From Corallococcus macrosporus DSM 14697 (lineage in GTDB: Bacteria; Myxococcota; Myxococcia; Myxococcales; Myxococcaceae), in the NCBI RefSeq assembly GCF_002305895.1, contig NZ_CP022203.1, positions 1,652,501 to 1,716,500 of the forward strand: a stretch of 64,000 nucleotides of DNA, given 5' to 3'. Position 1 is the first letter of the stretch; every line of letters starts with the position of its first letter. Positions 33,503 to 41,684 of this stretch are shown piece by piece. The position numbers and the translations under genes were made by a program. Below the pieces are notes generated by a model. It was not told the DNA's origin and ran no database searches. It worked only from the letters and a program-made list of their open reading frames with translations.

Positions 33503-35062
33503 CTACCGGCCCGCCGCCCGCGCCTGCGCCGCCCCGCCGGTGGGCTTCGTCTGGCCCGAGCGGGCGTTGCCGCCGCCCGCGCTCACCCACCCGCCGGAGG
33601 CCGGCTCATCGGGCGTTGTCAGGTCGAAGGCGCGGATGCTCATGCGCTGCGTCCAGTCGTTGCTGGCATCCCAGTTGGTCCACGCCCCCAGCACCACGCG
33701 GCCCCGGTGCAGCGCGGGCGGGGTGATGTATGGCGCCTTGCCCGTCAGCGCGCACGCCGACAGCTCGCGTCCATCTGGCCCCAGCTCCCGCAGGAACGAA
33801 CCGATGGCGGCGTCATCGCCGGTGCAGCCGTACTCGCCACACGGCTCATTCACGGGCCGGTCCACCAACAGCAGGGCGCCGCGCTGGGTGAGCAGCGGCG
33901 CCGTCGGCCAGGTGCCCACCGCCCGGTGCCAGCGCACCGCGCCGCTCTCGGGGTCCAGCCCATAGAGGAAGGTGCCCCCTGGATGTGCCGTGGTGGGGCA
34001 GCCGTCCGTGGCGCACCGCATGTCCGGCAGCACCAGCAGCTCGCCGGCCTGCAGCGCCGCGCGGCCGAAGGGCGAGCTGGAGCGGCCCAGCGAGTAATAG
34101 AAGGACTCGGCGGAGGCGGTGGCCAGCGTGGCGAGCGACGCGCCCGTGGCCGCGTCCACCAGCTCGGAGCGGCCCAGGAGCAGCGTCCCGCCGTCCACGG
34201 CCGTGGGCTCCACCACGCCCGTCCGCTCCGTCCTCCAGCGGAGCTGCCCATCCACCGTGTACGAGAAGAGCGCTGTCCGCTGCGCCAGGACGTCGGAGGC
34301 GCCCCCGTAGACGTTGCCCTCCGCGTCCACCACGAGCGGCGCGTGGACGGGCGGGACGGGCACCTTCCACGCCACCGCGCCCGTGTCCGCGCGCACCGCG
34401 ACCAGCAGGTCCTCGGCGCCCACGTCTCCGAACGTGTCATGCACCAGCGCCACGAGGTAGGGCGGGCTGCGCACGAGCGACTCGATGCGCAGCGCGTGGT
34501 GCGCCGCCGGGTCCTCGTCCTTCACGGCGCCCAGAGAGACGCTCCAGCGCTCCTGGCCGGTGGCGATGTCCCGCGCGGAGAGCAGGGCGAGCCGGCCCGT
34601 CACGAAGAGCTGGTCCCCCTCCACGGTGTGGGCGGCCCAGGCGCCCGGGGGCGGAAGGTCGCGCCGGTAGCGCTCGGTGCCCTCCGGCGTGACGGAGACG
34701 AGCTGGCACGCGAGCAGGCTCGGGTCCTTGTCCACCCAATAGCTGCTCTCGCACTCCGTCCAGTAGGTGTTCCCGTCCGCGTCCATCAGCCCGCGGAAGT
34801 CCACCGTGCGGTTCCACGCCGCGTCATGGCTCCACGCGAGCCTCGCCGTGCCGTCCGGCCCGGAGCAGGCCGCGGACGTCTCCGGAGGTGGCACCCGCGA
34901 GTCTGTCGCGGGCACCTGGGGCGCGGGTGTCTCACCTCCAGGCGCGGGCGTCTGCGTCACATCCGCGGGTGTCCCGGCCATGGGCCCCGCGCTGTCCTCC
35001 ACCGAGGAGGCACAGCCCACCCACAGACACGCGCCCAGCACCATGCTTCGCAGTCCACTCAC
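33503..35062 (-). CDS. PQQ-type beta-propeller exported protein
   Basis: 519 residues. The start is GTG 35062, set by GGGAGG (35073-35068) five bases upstream; it gives MSGLRSMVLGACLWVGCASS, a short signal-like N-terminus with Cys at 12 and 17, probably lipidated. The later ATG 35044 would remove its only positive charge. A Pro/Thr-rich linker follows, then PQQ-like propeller blades: RDIATGQERWSVSLG, VRADTGAVAWKVP, YTVDGQLRWRTER, LDPESGAVRWHRAVG. Such propellers bind proteins or cofactors outside the cytoplasm. No PQQ dehydrogenase partner or catalytic motif is seen. Paired cysteines (CGEYGC) suggest disulfides. Confidence 0.82.
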   Translation of the reverse strand: MSGLRSMVLGACLWVGCASSVEDSAGPMAGTPADVTQTPAPGGETPAPQVPATDSRVPPPETSAACSGPDGTARLAWSHDAAWNRTVDFRGLMDADGNTYWTECESSYWVDKDPSLLACQLVSVTPEGTERYRRDLPPPGAWAAHTVEGDQLFVTGRLALLSARDIATGQERWSVSLGAVKDEDPAAHHALRIESLVRSPPYLVALVHDTFGDVGAEDLLVAVRADTGAVAWKVPVPPVHAPLVVDAEGNVYGGASDVLAQRTALFSYTVDGQLRWRTERTGVVEPTAVDGGTLLLGRSELVDAATGASLATLATASAESFYYSLGRSSSPFGRAALQAGELLVLPDMRCATDGCPTTAHPGGTFLYGLDPESGAVRWHRAVGTWPTAPLLTQRGALLLVDRPVNEPCGEYGCTGDDAAIGSFLRELGPDGRELSACALTGKAPYITPPALHRGRVVLGAWTNWDASNDWTQRMSIRAFDLTTPDEPASGGWVSAGGGNARSGQTKPTGGAAQARAAGR

Positions 35063-35067
35063 GCCCG

Positions 35068-35073
35068 CCTCCC
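35068..35073 (-). promoter_or_regulatory. Ribosome site that sets a GTG start
   Basis: Reads GGGAGG on the minus strand, five bases before GTG 35062. It decides between this start and ATG 35044 for the propeller protein, keeping the Arg needed by the signal sequence. Confidence 0.7.
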
Positions 35074-35201
35074 GATTGCTGGCCACCGCGCCGCTTGTCG
35101 CCGGGGTGGTCGCGCACAGTGGGGATGGGATTCCCGCTGCGCAACACACCCCGCCACGGGTGGCGGCCGGGCAGGCAGTCAGGCGGATTGGGAGTGAAGT
35201 C

Positions 35202-35963
35202 TCAGCCTGGCTCGCCGCCGTCGATGGCGTACGCCGTGCCGGTGATGCCGCCCGCCGCGTCCGACGCGAGGAAGAGGCACAGGGCGGCCACCTCCTCGGG
35301 GGTGATGATGCGGCCCATGGCGTTCATGGAGGCCAGGGCGTCACGCGCCTGCTCCACGCTGCGGCCCGTGGACGCGCTGATGGCCGACGTCGCCCCGGCG
35401 AACATGTCCGTCTCCACCCAGCCCGGGTTCACGATGTTCACCGTCACCTGCTTCTTCGCGTACTCCACCGCGAGCGCGCGCGTGAGGCCGAGCAGCGCGT
35501 GCTTGGACGCGCAATACGCGGACGTGTACTTCACGCCGCGCACCGCCGCCATGGAGCCGATGTTGATGACGCGGCCGCCGCCGGCCTGGGCCATGGCGGG
35601 CATCAGCTCGCGGCACAGGAGGAAGGGCGCCGTCACGTTGACGGCCATGACGCGGGCCAGGTCCTCGGTGCGCGTCTTCGTCAGGGGCGCGGAGACGGTG
35701 ATGCCCGCGTTGTTCACGAGCGCGCGCGGAGGCCCCTCGGCGAGGATGCGCTGGCTGGCGGCGACGAGCGCGGCTTCGTCCGCCACGTCCACCGCGTGCG
35801 GCCGGATGCGCTCGCCGCCCTCCTGGCGGAGCGACTCCAGCGACTCCTTCGAGCGCGCCAGGGCCCACACGTCATGGCCCTCCTTCGCGAAGGCCAGCGC
35901 CACGGCGCGGCCAATGCCCCGGCTCGCGCCCGTTACCACCACCGTCTTGGAAGTCGTCGTCAT
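35202..35963 (-). CDS. SDR-family oxidoreductase (FabG-like)
   Basis: 253 residues, classical SDR length. VVVTGASRGIGRAV (residues 8-21) is the NADP site, NNAGIT near residue 88, and the catalytic Ser in NIGSMAAV with YCASKHALLG near residue 149 give the Ser-Tyr-Lys triad. The end (ASDAAGGITGTAYAIDGGEPG) is typical of 3-oxoacyl-reductase-like SDRs. It lies 34 bp downstream of the sterol-desaturase-like gene on the same strand, so the pair may modify the same lipid. Substrate is unproven. Confidence 0.92.
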   Translation of the reverse strand: MTTTSKTVVVTGASRGIGRAVALAFAKEGHDVWALARSKESLESLRQEGGERIRPHAVDVADEAALVAASQRILAEGPPRALVNNAGITVSAPLTKTRTEDLARVMAVNVTAPFLLCRELMPAMAQAGGGRVINIGSMAAVRGVKYTSAYCASKHALLGLTRALAVEYAKKQVTVNIVNPGWVETDMFAGATSAISASTGRSVEQARDALASMNAMGRIITPEEVAALCLFLASDAAGGITGTAYAIDGGEPG

Positions 35964-35997
35964 GAGGGCAGCCTAGCGCCGCGCCCTCGCGCTGGCA

Positions 35998-36825
35998 TCA
36001 AGACGTGCCCAGTCCTCCTGGCGCCGGCGCGGAGACCGTGGGCGAGGGTGCGTCGAGGCGGATGCGCTCGCCCAGGCGCTCCAGGCCCTGTCCCGCGCGT
36101 GCGCGGGCGTGGACCTGGGGGTAGTCCGCGAACGCGGTGCCGAGCCAGCGGTCCAGCATCGGGGTGAAGAGCCCGTAGTGCCCCTGGTAGCGGGCGTGGT
36201 GCATGGCGTGGAAGGTGGTGGTGAAGAAGAGGCGCCCGGCCCACGAGGACACGAAGCGTTCGGGCACCCACTCCGTGTTGCCGTGGGCCAGCACGTTCAG
36301 CGAGTAGTTGGTGAGGATGTAGAGGACCAGGCCCGCCTGGGTGATGGGCATGAAGTGCCCGGCCACGGTGACGAGCATGAAGGCGCCGCCCAGCAGGACG
36401 ACCCGCTCCGCGACGGAGAAGGACAGCGAGGTGATGGGGTTCGTCACCTGCGCCACGTGGTGCTGGGCGTGAATCCAGTACAACGCGCGCGTGTGCATCA
36501 GCCGGTGCGTGACGTAGAACCACGCCTCGAACATCACGAACATCCACGCGAACGTCAGCAGCGTCGCCGTCCAACGGAAGGGCGCGAAGCGCTCGTCGTG
36601 GAAGGCCCGGAACGCGCTGATGAGCAGCGCGTCGCACCCGATGACGATGAGGGCGGCGCGCACCTCGCTGCGAAGCTGTCCCTTGCCGAACGCGCGCCGG
36701 TACACGCGCAGCCGCGCGGCGGACTTCAGGTGCGTCAGCTTCCAGCCGGCCCACAGGATGACCGCCTTGAGCCCGCCGGAGACGACGAACACGACGGGAA
36801 GCAGCTTCAGGAATCCCTGCACCAC
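35998..36825 (-). CDS. Sterol desaturase / fatty-acid hydroxylase family protein
   Basis: 275 residues with at least four membrane segments. The di-iron histidine clusters are visible: HRLMH near residue 107, HAQHH near residue 119, and HAMHHARYQGHYG near residue 210, matching the family's H-x3-H, H-x2-HH and H-x2-HH pattern. It would insert oxygen or a double bond into a sterol or fatty acyl chain in the membrane. The start is GTG 36825 since GGAGG lies six bases upstream; ATG 36912 lacks such a site and would add a non-hydrophobic leader. Myxobacteria do make sterols, but the substrate here is unproven. Confidence 0.88.
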   Translation of the reverse strand: MVQGFLKLLPVVFVVSGGLKAVILWAGWKLTHLKSAARLRVYRRAFGKGQLRSEVRAALIVIGCDALLISAFRAFHDERFAPFRWTATLLTFAWMFVMFEAWFYVTHRLMHTRALYWIHAQHHVAQVTNPITSLSFSVAERVVLLGGAFMLVTVAGHFMPITQAGLVLYILTNYSLNVLAHGNTEWVPERFVSSWAGRLFFTTTFHAMHHARYQGHYGLFTPMLDRWLGTAFADYPQVHARARAGQGLERLGERIRLDAPSPTVSAPAPGGLGTS

Positions 36826-36831
36826 GTGGCA

Positions 36832-36836
36832 CCTCC
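36832..36836 (-). promoter_or_regulatory. Ribosome site that sets the desaturase start
   Basis: GGAGG on the minus strand, six bases before GTG 36825 (a second GTG codon follows directly). It favours this start over ATG 36912. Confidence 0.65.
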
Positions 36837-36916
36837 AGGGCGGGCCGGCCAGGGGGGACACCACATCAGCTTCCGCCACGCCGGGGAAGGCGTCGCGGTG
36901 GGGCTGGGACACGACG

Positions 36917-36952
36917 CCACCCTCCCCGCGCCCGTGGGGGAGGGGAGGGTGG
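36917..36952 (-). terminator. 11-bp-stem hairpin after the DUF2058 gene
   Basis: CCACCCTCCCC (36917-36927) pairs perfectly with GGGGAGGGTGG (36942-36952) around a 14-base loop, 24 bases past the DUF2058 stop. On the minus strand a short T-run (CTTTTCC) precedes rather than follows the stem, so it may be a processing or stability element instead. Confidence 0.55.
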
Positions 36953-36976
36953 GAAAAGCGTCAGCGTCGCGGACGC

Positions 36977-37831
36977 TCAGCCGTTCTGGGGCTCGTCGCC
37001 GTGGGCCGGCGTCGGCTCCGTGGTGGAGGCCTCGCCCTCGGCGGGCGGCTCGGACGCGGGGGCCTCGCCCTCGCCCTCGGGCTCGTCGGGCAGCTCGGGC
37101 GCGGTGCCCGCGGCCTCGGCGGCCTGCTGCGCCTTGAGCTCCTCGTCGTTCATGAAGCCGACGGGGTTGTCCTTGCGGTTGAGGAAGCGCACCGACTTCT
37201 TCGACAGCGCGAACATCTGCTCCGCCGCCGCCGCGGGCACCAGCGAGTGCTCGATTTGCGCGGGCTCGGGCCGCTCCACCACGCCGAGCTCGCCCTCCTC
37301 GAGCTGCTTCGCCTGCGCCGGGCTCAGCTCCAGCCGGCGCAGCTTGCCCTTGCGGGTCATGAAGTAGAACGCCGTCTCGCCCGCCTCGACCGGCACCTGG
37401 GAGCCGAGCACCAGCTCGCGCAGGGCCCGGTCCAGCTCCACCTGGCGCTTGGACTCGGCGCGCTGGTAGGCCTTGGAGCCTGGCATGGGGGGCAGCTTCG
37501 GGATGGCCCGCTCCGGAGCGGCGGCCGGGCGCCCCTGCTGGGGGCCTCCGCCGTGCCGGGGCGCACCGCCGAAGCCACCGGGACGGCCACCGCCCTCCCG
37601 ACGGCCCGCGTCACGGGGGCCCCCGGGACGGCCGCCGCCCTCGGCTCGGGGCGGGCCCCCTTGTGTCCGGTTGTCGTCACGGCGGGGGGGAGGACGGTTG
37701 CCGCCTGAACGGCCGCCCTCCTGAGGGCCAGAGCGCCGGGCTTCCGCCTGGCTGGCCTTCGTCTCCACCTTCTTGGCCTGGTCCTCGGTGACGAGGCCCG
37801 CCTTCAATAGCTTGTCGCGCAGGTTCTGCAT
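36977..37831 (-). CDS. DUF2058-family (YaiL-like) protein
   Basis: 284 residues. The N-terminus MQNLRDKLLKAGLVTEDQAK is the hallmark of the DUF2058 nucleoprotein/polysaccharide-associated family. It is followed by a highly basic Gly/Arg/Pro-rich linker (residues about 33-105, with PRRDD and repeated GG-R-P-G runs), a conserved central domain (SKAYQRAESKRQVELDRALR, FYFMTRKGKLRRLELS) and an acidic Glu/Pro-rich tail. The linker resembles RNA-binding RGG-type sequence. It is cytoplasmic. Known members are poorly understood; association with nucleic acid is an inference. It diverges from the lipoprotein gene at 37937. Confidence 0.85.
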   Translation of the reverse strand: MQNLRDKLLKAGLVTEDQAKKVETKASQAEARRSGPQEGGRSGGNRPPPRRDDNRTQGGPPRAEGGGRPGGPRDAGRREGGGRPGGFGGAPRHGGGPQQGRPAAAPERAIPKLPPMPGSKAYQRAESKRQVELDRALRELVLGSQVPVEAGETAFYFMTRKGKLRRLELSPAQAKQLEEGELGVVERPEPAQIEHSLVPAAAAEQMFALSKKSVRFLNRKDNPVGFMNDEELKAQQAAEAAGTAPELPDEPEGEGEAPASEPPAEGEASTTEPTPAHGDEPQNG

Positions 37832-37936
37832 GAGTTGGGCGTTCTATCCCTTGCACGGCCGCACGCAAGCCACTGCTTGCCGCTCGTGTATGCCCCACGT
37901 AACTTGCCGGCCCTGTCGTACCCTCCCGGAGGAGTC

Positions 37937-38971
37937 GTGAGCCGTCTGAAGAAGTCCGCCTTCACCCTTGCCGTGGCGCTGGCCGCCGCGGGCTGCTCGG
38001 ACCCGGTCGACAAGGCGGCCAAGGCACGCATCTTCTCGCCCGAGGACCCGCCCAAGGCGGTGGCGTCCGCGAAGGAGACGCTGCCCCCCGAGGACGTCGC
38101 GGACAACCCCCGGGTGGCCCGCCGCATCCTGGGCATGGACGCCGCCGAGGTGACCGAGCGCCTGGGGCCGCACCGCTACCAGGCGACGCTGGGGTACGAG
38201 TGGACCTCCGAGGCCTCCATCCCCGTGAAGCTCACCGAGACACGCACCTTCCGCGCCGGCCCGGGCGGGGTCGGCGGGGACTTCCACGGCGTGCTGGAGA
38301 ACTCCCGGGACCAGGGCCTGGAGGTGATGCGGGTGGGTGGGCAGGTGTTCGCCCGCAACCGGTATGGCCCCTTCCGGCAGCGCCTGCGCGACCGCGGCAT
38401 GGCCGAGCGCACCCGCGCGGAGCTCACGGGCGCCATCCGCGACTTCGACAGCCTCTTCCAGGGCCGCATCAAGCTGACGCCCGAGGGCACCGTCACCCAC
38501 GAGGGCCGCACGGCCTGGCGCTACGTCGTGACGCTCGCGCCGGCCGGGCAGGCGGACACGTCCCGGCCCCTGCCGCCCATGCCGCAGCCCAAGAAGGGCG
38601 GCGCGGACGAGACGACGGTCCGCCGGGCCAACTTCTTCGCCCACCGCCTGCCGCGCTCGCTGGACGGCGAGGTGCTGGTGGACGCCGCCACCTCCGTGGT
38701 GCTCAAGGCCCGGCTGGACGGGCGCATGGGCGTGCCCGGGGACAAGACGCCCGAGGCCGCCGAGCTGCGCCTGACGCTGGAGGCCGCCCTCTCCGAGGTG
38801 GGGACGGACCCCCGGCTCCAGCCGCCCGAGGACTTCCTGCCGGACGCGGACAAGCCCCAGGGCATCGCCGACGCGCTCGACACCTTCGGCATCCAGCGCA
38901 AGAAGGCGGGGGAGTCGGACTCGGAGTCCTCCGGGGCGGCCCCGGAGCCCGAGGACGAAGAGGGCACCTGA
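37937..38971 (+). CDS. Lipoprotein of unknown function (344 aa)
   Basis: GTG 37937 is set by GGAGGA three to four bases upstream and gives MSRLKKSAFTLAVALAAAGC, a lipoprotein signal with lipobox AAGC (Cys20). The mature part of about 320 residues is a mix of beta segments (YQATLGYEWTSEA, RIKLTPEGTVTHEGRTAWRY, DGEVLVDAATSVVLKARLDG) that look like a LolA/LolB-like beta half-barrel, but I do not recognise a family. The tail is acidic (SDSESSGAAPEPEDEEGT). It is likely attached to the outer membrane. Two hairpins follow the stop. Confidence 0.78.
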   Translation: MSRLKKSAFTLAVALAAAGCSDPVDKAAKARIFSPEDPPKAVASAKETLPPEDVADNPRVARRILGMDAAEVTERLGPHRYQATLGYEWTSEASIPVKLTETRTFRAGPGGVGGDFHGVLENSRDQGLEVMRVGGQVFARNRYGPFRQRLRDRGMAERTRAELTGAIRDFDSLFQGRIKLTPEGTVTHEGRTAWRYVVTLAPAGQADTSRPLPPMPQPKKGGADETTVRRANFFAHRLPRSLDGEVLVDAATSVVLKARLDGRMGVPGDKTPEAAELRLTLEAALSEVGTDPRLQPPEDFLPDADKPQGIADALDTFGIQRKKAGESDSESSGAAPEPEDEEGT

Positions 38972-38983
38972 GCCCCGCACCTG

Positions 38984-39003
38984 GGCGCCCCCCAGCGGGC
39001 GCC
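38984..39003 (+). terminator. Hairpin terminator after lipoprotein gene
   Basis: GGCGCCC (38984-38990) and GGGCGCC (38997-39003) form a 7-bp stem with a 6-base loop, followed by GTTT. It lies 12 bases after the stop. Confidence 0.55.
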
Positions 39004-39021
39004 GTTTCCCGGTGAACGGCT

Positions 39022-39048
39022 GTCCGGGACTCCGGGGTCATCCCGGAC
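39022..39048 (+). terminator. Second hairpin after lipoprotein gene
   Basis: GTCCGGGA and TCCCGGAC form an 8-bp stem with an 11-base loop, 18 bases after the first hairpin. Tandem hairpins suggest strong insulation of the next promoter. Confidence 0.45.
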
Positions 39049-39099
39049 GGGGAGGAGGGGTCGGCGCTACATCCTGGCAGCGGGATGTTGGAAGAAAAT

Positions 39100-39127
39100 T
39101 TGCGCTGACCCTTGCGTCCTCTAGAAT
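39100..39127 (+). promoter_or_regulatory. Candidate sigma-70-type promoter of the 115-aa gene
   Basis: TTGCGC (39100-39105) and TAGAAT (39122-39127, 5/6 match to the -10 consensus) are 16 bp apart within an unusually AT-rich stretch. The start codon is about 70 bases downstream. The fit is among the best in this window. Confidence 0.5.
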
Positions 39128-39200
39128 CCTCGACGGTTGCGGCCCGGACGCGTCTGACATGCTCGGATGTTCAGCGGGGCTTCACAGCAAGGGAGCGGCG

Positions 39201-39548
39201 ATGGAGCGCAAGGTCGGAAGTAGCACGGTGACGGCCAAGGAGGTCAAGGCGGCGTTGGAGAAGACGCGCACGCTGTCGGCCGAAGAGGAGAAGGTTCTGC
39301 GCATGCGCCACGGTGCGGGCGCTTCCAGCACCCGTGCACCGCTGCCCCGTGCCGCTGGTGACAACCAGGAGCTGGGCGACGAGCTGCTCCTCATCGAGAT
39401 GCAGCTCATGAAGGCGATGCGCGCTCGCGCGGGTGGCAAGCCCGTGGCCACCGCCAGCAGCAAGCCCGTCGCGGCCACGCGCGCGCGGGATGCCGCCGCC
39501 AATCCGACCAAGGACAAGATTGTCCGGGCGCTCCGCAAGAAGAAGTAG
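39201..39548 (+). CDS. Small basic protein with sigma-region-4-like segment (115 aa)
   Basis: ATG 39201 follows GGGAG by about 5 bases and a good promoter lies upstream. Residues about 14-38 (VKAALEKTRTLSAEEEKVL then RMRHGAG) closely resemble the start of sigma-70 region 4 (...LTPREEKVLRMRFGIG), but the helix-turn-helix that should follow is missing. It is replaced by an acidic amphipathic helix (NQELGDELLLIEMQLMKAM) and a Lys/Arg/Ala-rich tail ending VRALRKKK. No membrane segment is present. It might contact RNA polymerase, or bind nucleic acid through the tail; both are inference. I do not recognise a named family. Confidence 0.75.
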   Translation: MERKVGSSTVTAKEVKAALEKTRTLSAEEEKVLRMRHGAGASSTRAPLPRAAGDNQELGDELLLIEMQLMKAMRARAGGKPVATASSKPVAATRARDAAANPTKDKIVRALRKKK

Positions 39549-39566
39549 TCGTCTCGCGGGTGTCCC

Positions 39567-41087
39567 CTACCGGTTGAGGATGGCCACGAGGCGCTCCCCG
39601 GCCTCGGGCAACGCCAACGGCGTGCCCGACGTCTCCGTGGCCAGTCCTTCCGCGTCGTCACTGCCCCCACGCGCGTACAGCCCCTTCAACCAGGCGGCGG
39701 CCGCGGGGTTCCTCCAATAGTCCTCGTTGAACCGCTCCGTGAGGCGCGCGGTGAGCTGGGTCTCCAGGGCCCAGGACCGCAGGTAGTGCGCCACGTAGAG
39801 CTGCGGGTCCACGTCGTGGAGGAAGAAGCCGGGGTGCGGCTCGACGAAGAGCGCATGGCGCTGCCCGTCGGCGTATTCGTCCGCGCGGTCGGCGGAGGCG
39901 CCCCGTCGCGTCAGGGACAGCTCGTAGGACAGCTTCGCCGCGTGACGCCGCAGCAGCGTGAGGGCCTGGAATGCGGCCAGCCGCGCCGCGTCCTTCGCGG
40001 CCATGGTGGGCAGGCCCAGGTAGCGCTTGAGCCAGTCGGGCGACAGCAGCAGCCGCTCGAAGACGGCGGCGTGGGCCTCCGTCACGGCGGCGTCCCCCAG
40101 CCGGCGCAGCTCCACGGGCAGCGTGTCGGAGACGTGGGCGCGGTGCTGCGCGTGGCCCAGCTCGTGGAGGAGGCTGGCCAGGCCGTCCAGGCCGCCGCGG
40201 GGCTGGAGCACCAGGCGGATGTCGTCCGGCACGCGCACCACGGCGACGAAGGGGCGCGGTGACTTGCCGGGCCGCGCCTCATCGTCGATGCGGATGCGGC
40301 CCCCGGCGTTGGGCGTCAGGCCCCACTCACCCAGCCAGCGCACCACGGCGGGGAAGGCGTCCTCGCGCCGGAAGAAGCCGTCCATCCACGGCGCCTGGAG
40401 CGCGGCCTGCAAGTCGTGGCGGCGGGCCTCTCCGCCGGGCAGCGGGCGCAGCAGCGGGTCCACCTTCTTGAGGACGTAGGCGAGCACGTCGCGGTAGGCG
40501 TCCTCCGTGCGCGCGAGCATCGTCGAGGCGGACTCGGCCAGCTTCGCGAAGTCGATGCCGGTGACGTCCTGGCGCAGCGTGGGGTAGTCCTTCGCGCCCA
40601 GTTGCTCCGCGGCGTGCAGGGCCGCTTCGCGGCGGTCGCCGTAGCGGGTGCGGTGCTGCCAGAGGAACTCGCCGGTGGCGCGCTCCAGCAGGGCGCGGCG
40701 GCCGCGAGCGGGCTCGTGGGGGATGCGGCCCAGCGCCTCGCCGAAGGCGTACGCCTGGTCATCCACCGTCAGCTTCGCCTGGGCCTCCAGCGTGGCGATG
40801 GCGTCCACGTGGCGGGCGGCGAGCGCGTCCTCGACGTGCGAGGCCACCAGCTCACGCACCCGCTGGATGCGGCGGACGAGGAGTGGGTCGTCCTTGGCGC
40901 GGGCCTTGGCGAGCGCCTCGTTGGCGGCGGCGAAGGTGTCCGGAGACGACAGCTCGGGGAAGGAGGCGAGGAGTTGGGAGGGCTGAACCTCCAGCGCGAG
41001 CCCGGCGCCTTGCCGGTAGTGCACCGTGGCGAGCTCGGCGAGGAAGTCGTCCAGCCGCGTACGGACGGAGTGCAGGGGACGGTCCAT
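39567..41087 (-). CDS. M3-like zinc metallopeptidase
   Basis: 506 residues, cytoplasmic. The zinc site HELGH occurs near residues 307-311 (SLLHELGHAQHRAHVSD), with the third ligand expected in VTEAHAAVFERLLL about 25 residues later, a spacing typical of oligopeptidases of the M3/gluzincin group. The upstream region is all-helical, as in M3 enzymes. It would hydrolyse short peptides. M3 members are often 600-700 residues; this is shorter and divergent, so M3-like is the safest call. ATG 41087 is used. The group II intron begins 69 bases upstream of this start, possibly within its promoter. Confidence 0.82.
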   Translation of the reverse strand: MDRPLHSVRTRLDDFLAELATVHYRQGAGLALEVQPSQLLASFPELSSPDTFAAANEALAKARAKDDPLLVRRIQRVRELVASHVEDALAARHVDAIATLEAQAKLTVDDQAYAFGEALGRIPHEPARGRRALLERATGEFLWQHRTRYGDRREAALHAAEQLGAKDYPTLRQDVTGIDFAKLAESASTMLARTEDAYRDVLAYVLKKVDPLLRPLPGGEARRHDLQAALQAPWMDGFFRREDAFPAVVRWLGEWGLTPNAGGRIRIDDEARPGKSPRPFVAVVRVPDDIRLVLQPRGGLDGLASLLHELGHAQHRAHVSDTLPVELRRLGDAAVTEAHAAVFERLLLSPDWLKRYLGLPTMAAKDAARLAAFQALTLLRRHAAKLSYELSLTRRGASADRADEYADGQRHALFVEPHPGFFLHDVDPQLYVAHYLRSWALETQLTARLTERFNEDYWRNPAAAAWLKGLYARGGSDDAEGLATETSGTPLALPEAGERLVAILNR

Positions 41088-41684
41088 GGGGGCGCGGAAG
41101 GTAACAGGAAGCGGGCGGCGCGAAAGGGCGATGCGCGCGTAGAGTGCCGCCGCATGGTGCGTCCTGAAGGACGAGCAAGAGGAGCACGTCCATGCTCCAC
41201 CAGACCGGCGGGTGAAAGTCCCGTCCGGGTAGACACCGGAGTGCCCGGTAGCAGGCCCCAGCCGACCGCCGAGAGGCGGCAGGCCACAGCGGGGCGTCAA
41301 AAGCCTCCATTCGGGAGGGAGCAAGAGCGCGGGCCGCAACATCAAGTGAAGCCTGCCGCCTCGACAGATACACAATGGGAGCGCCGAGCCGAGCATGTCG
41401 CGGCGAAGGCCAGGTCCGCTGCGGACGAGTCCGGATGGGAAGCAGCGGGGCTCCCCGGGGTATGGGGCGTGGCACGTGCTCAAGGTCTGGTGGGGAACAG
41501 GAGAGACCCGTCTGCGCGGCCGTCGTCGCGGCAGGGCCCCGCGTATAAGCCGAAGGTGAAAGCGTGGGGAGCGCAGCGGGAGTCCGAGGGGGCCGTAGTA
41601 CCGGCGAGGGGCGTGCAAGACAACGCGCCCGGAGGGAAGGGCCCCTGCTTGGGTGGTGCTTGGGCGGGAGGTAAGAGCGAGGGC

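Noticed and set aside
36109-37708. Open frames on the plus strand across the desaturase and DUF2058 genes
   Set aside because: They read as low-complexity shadows of the well-supported minus-strand genes.
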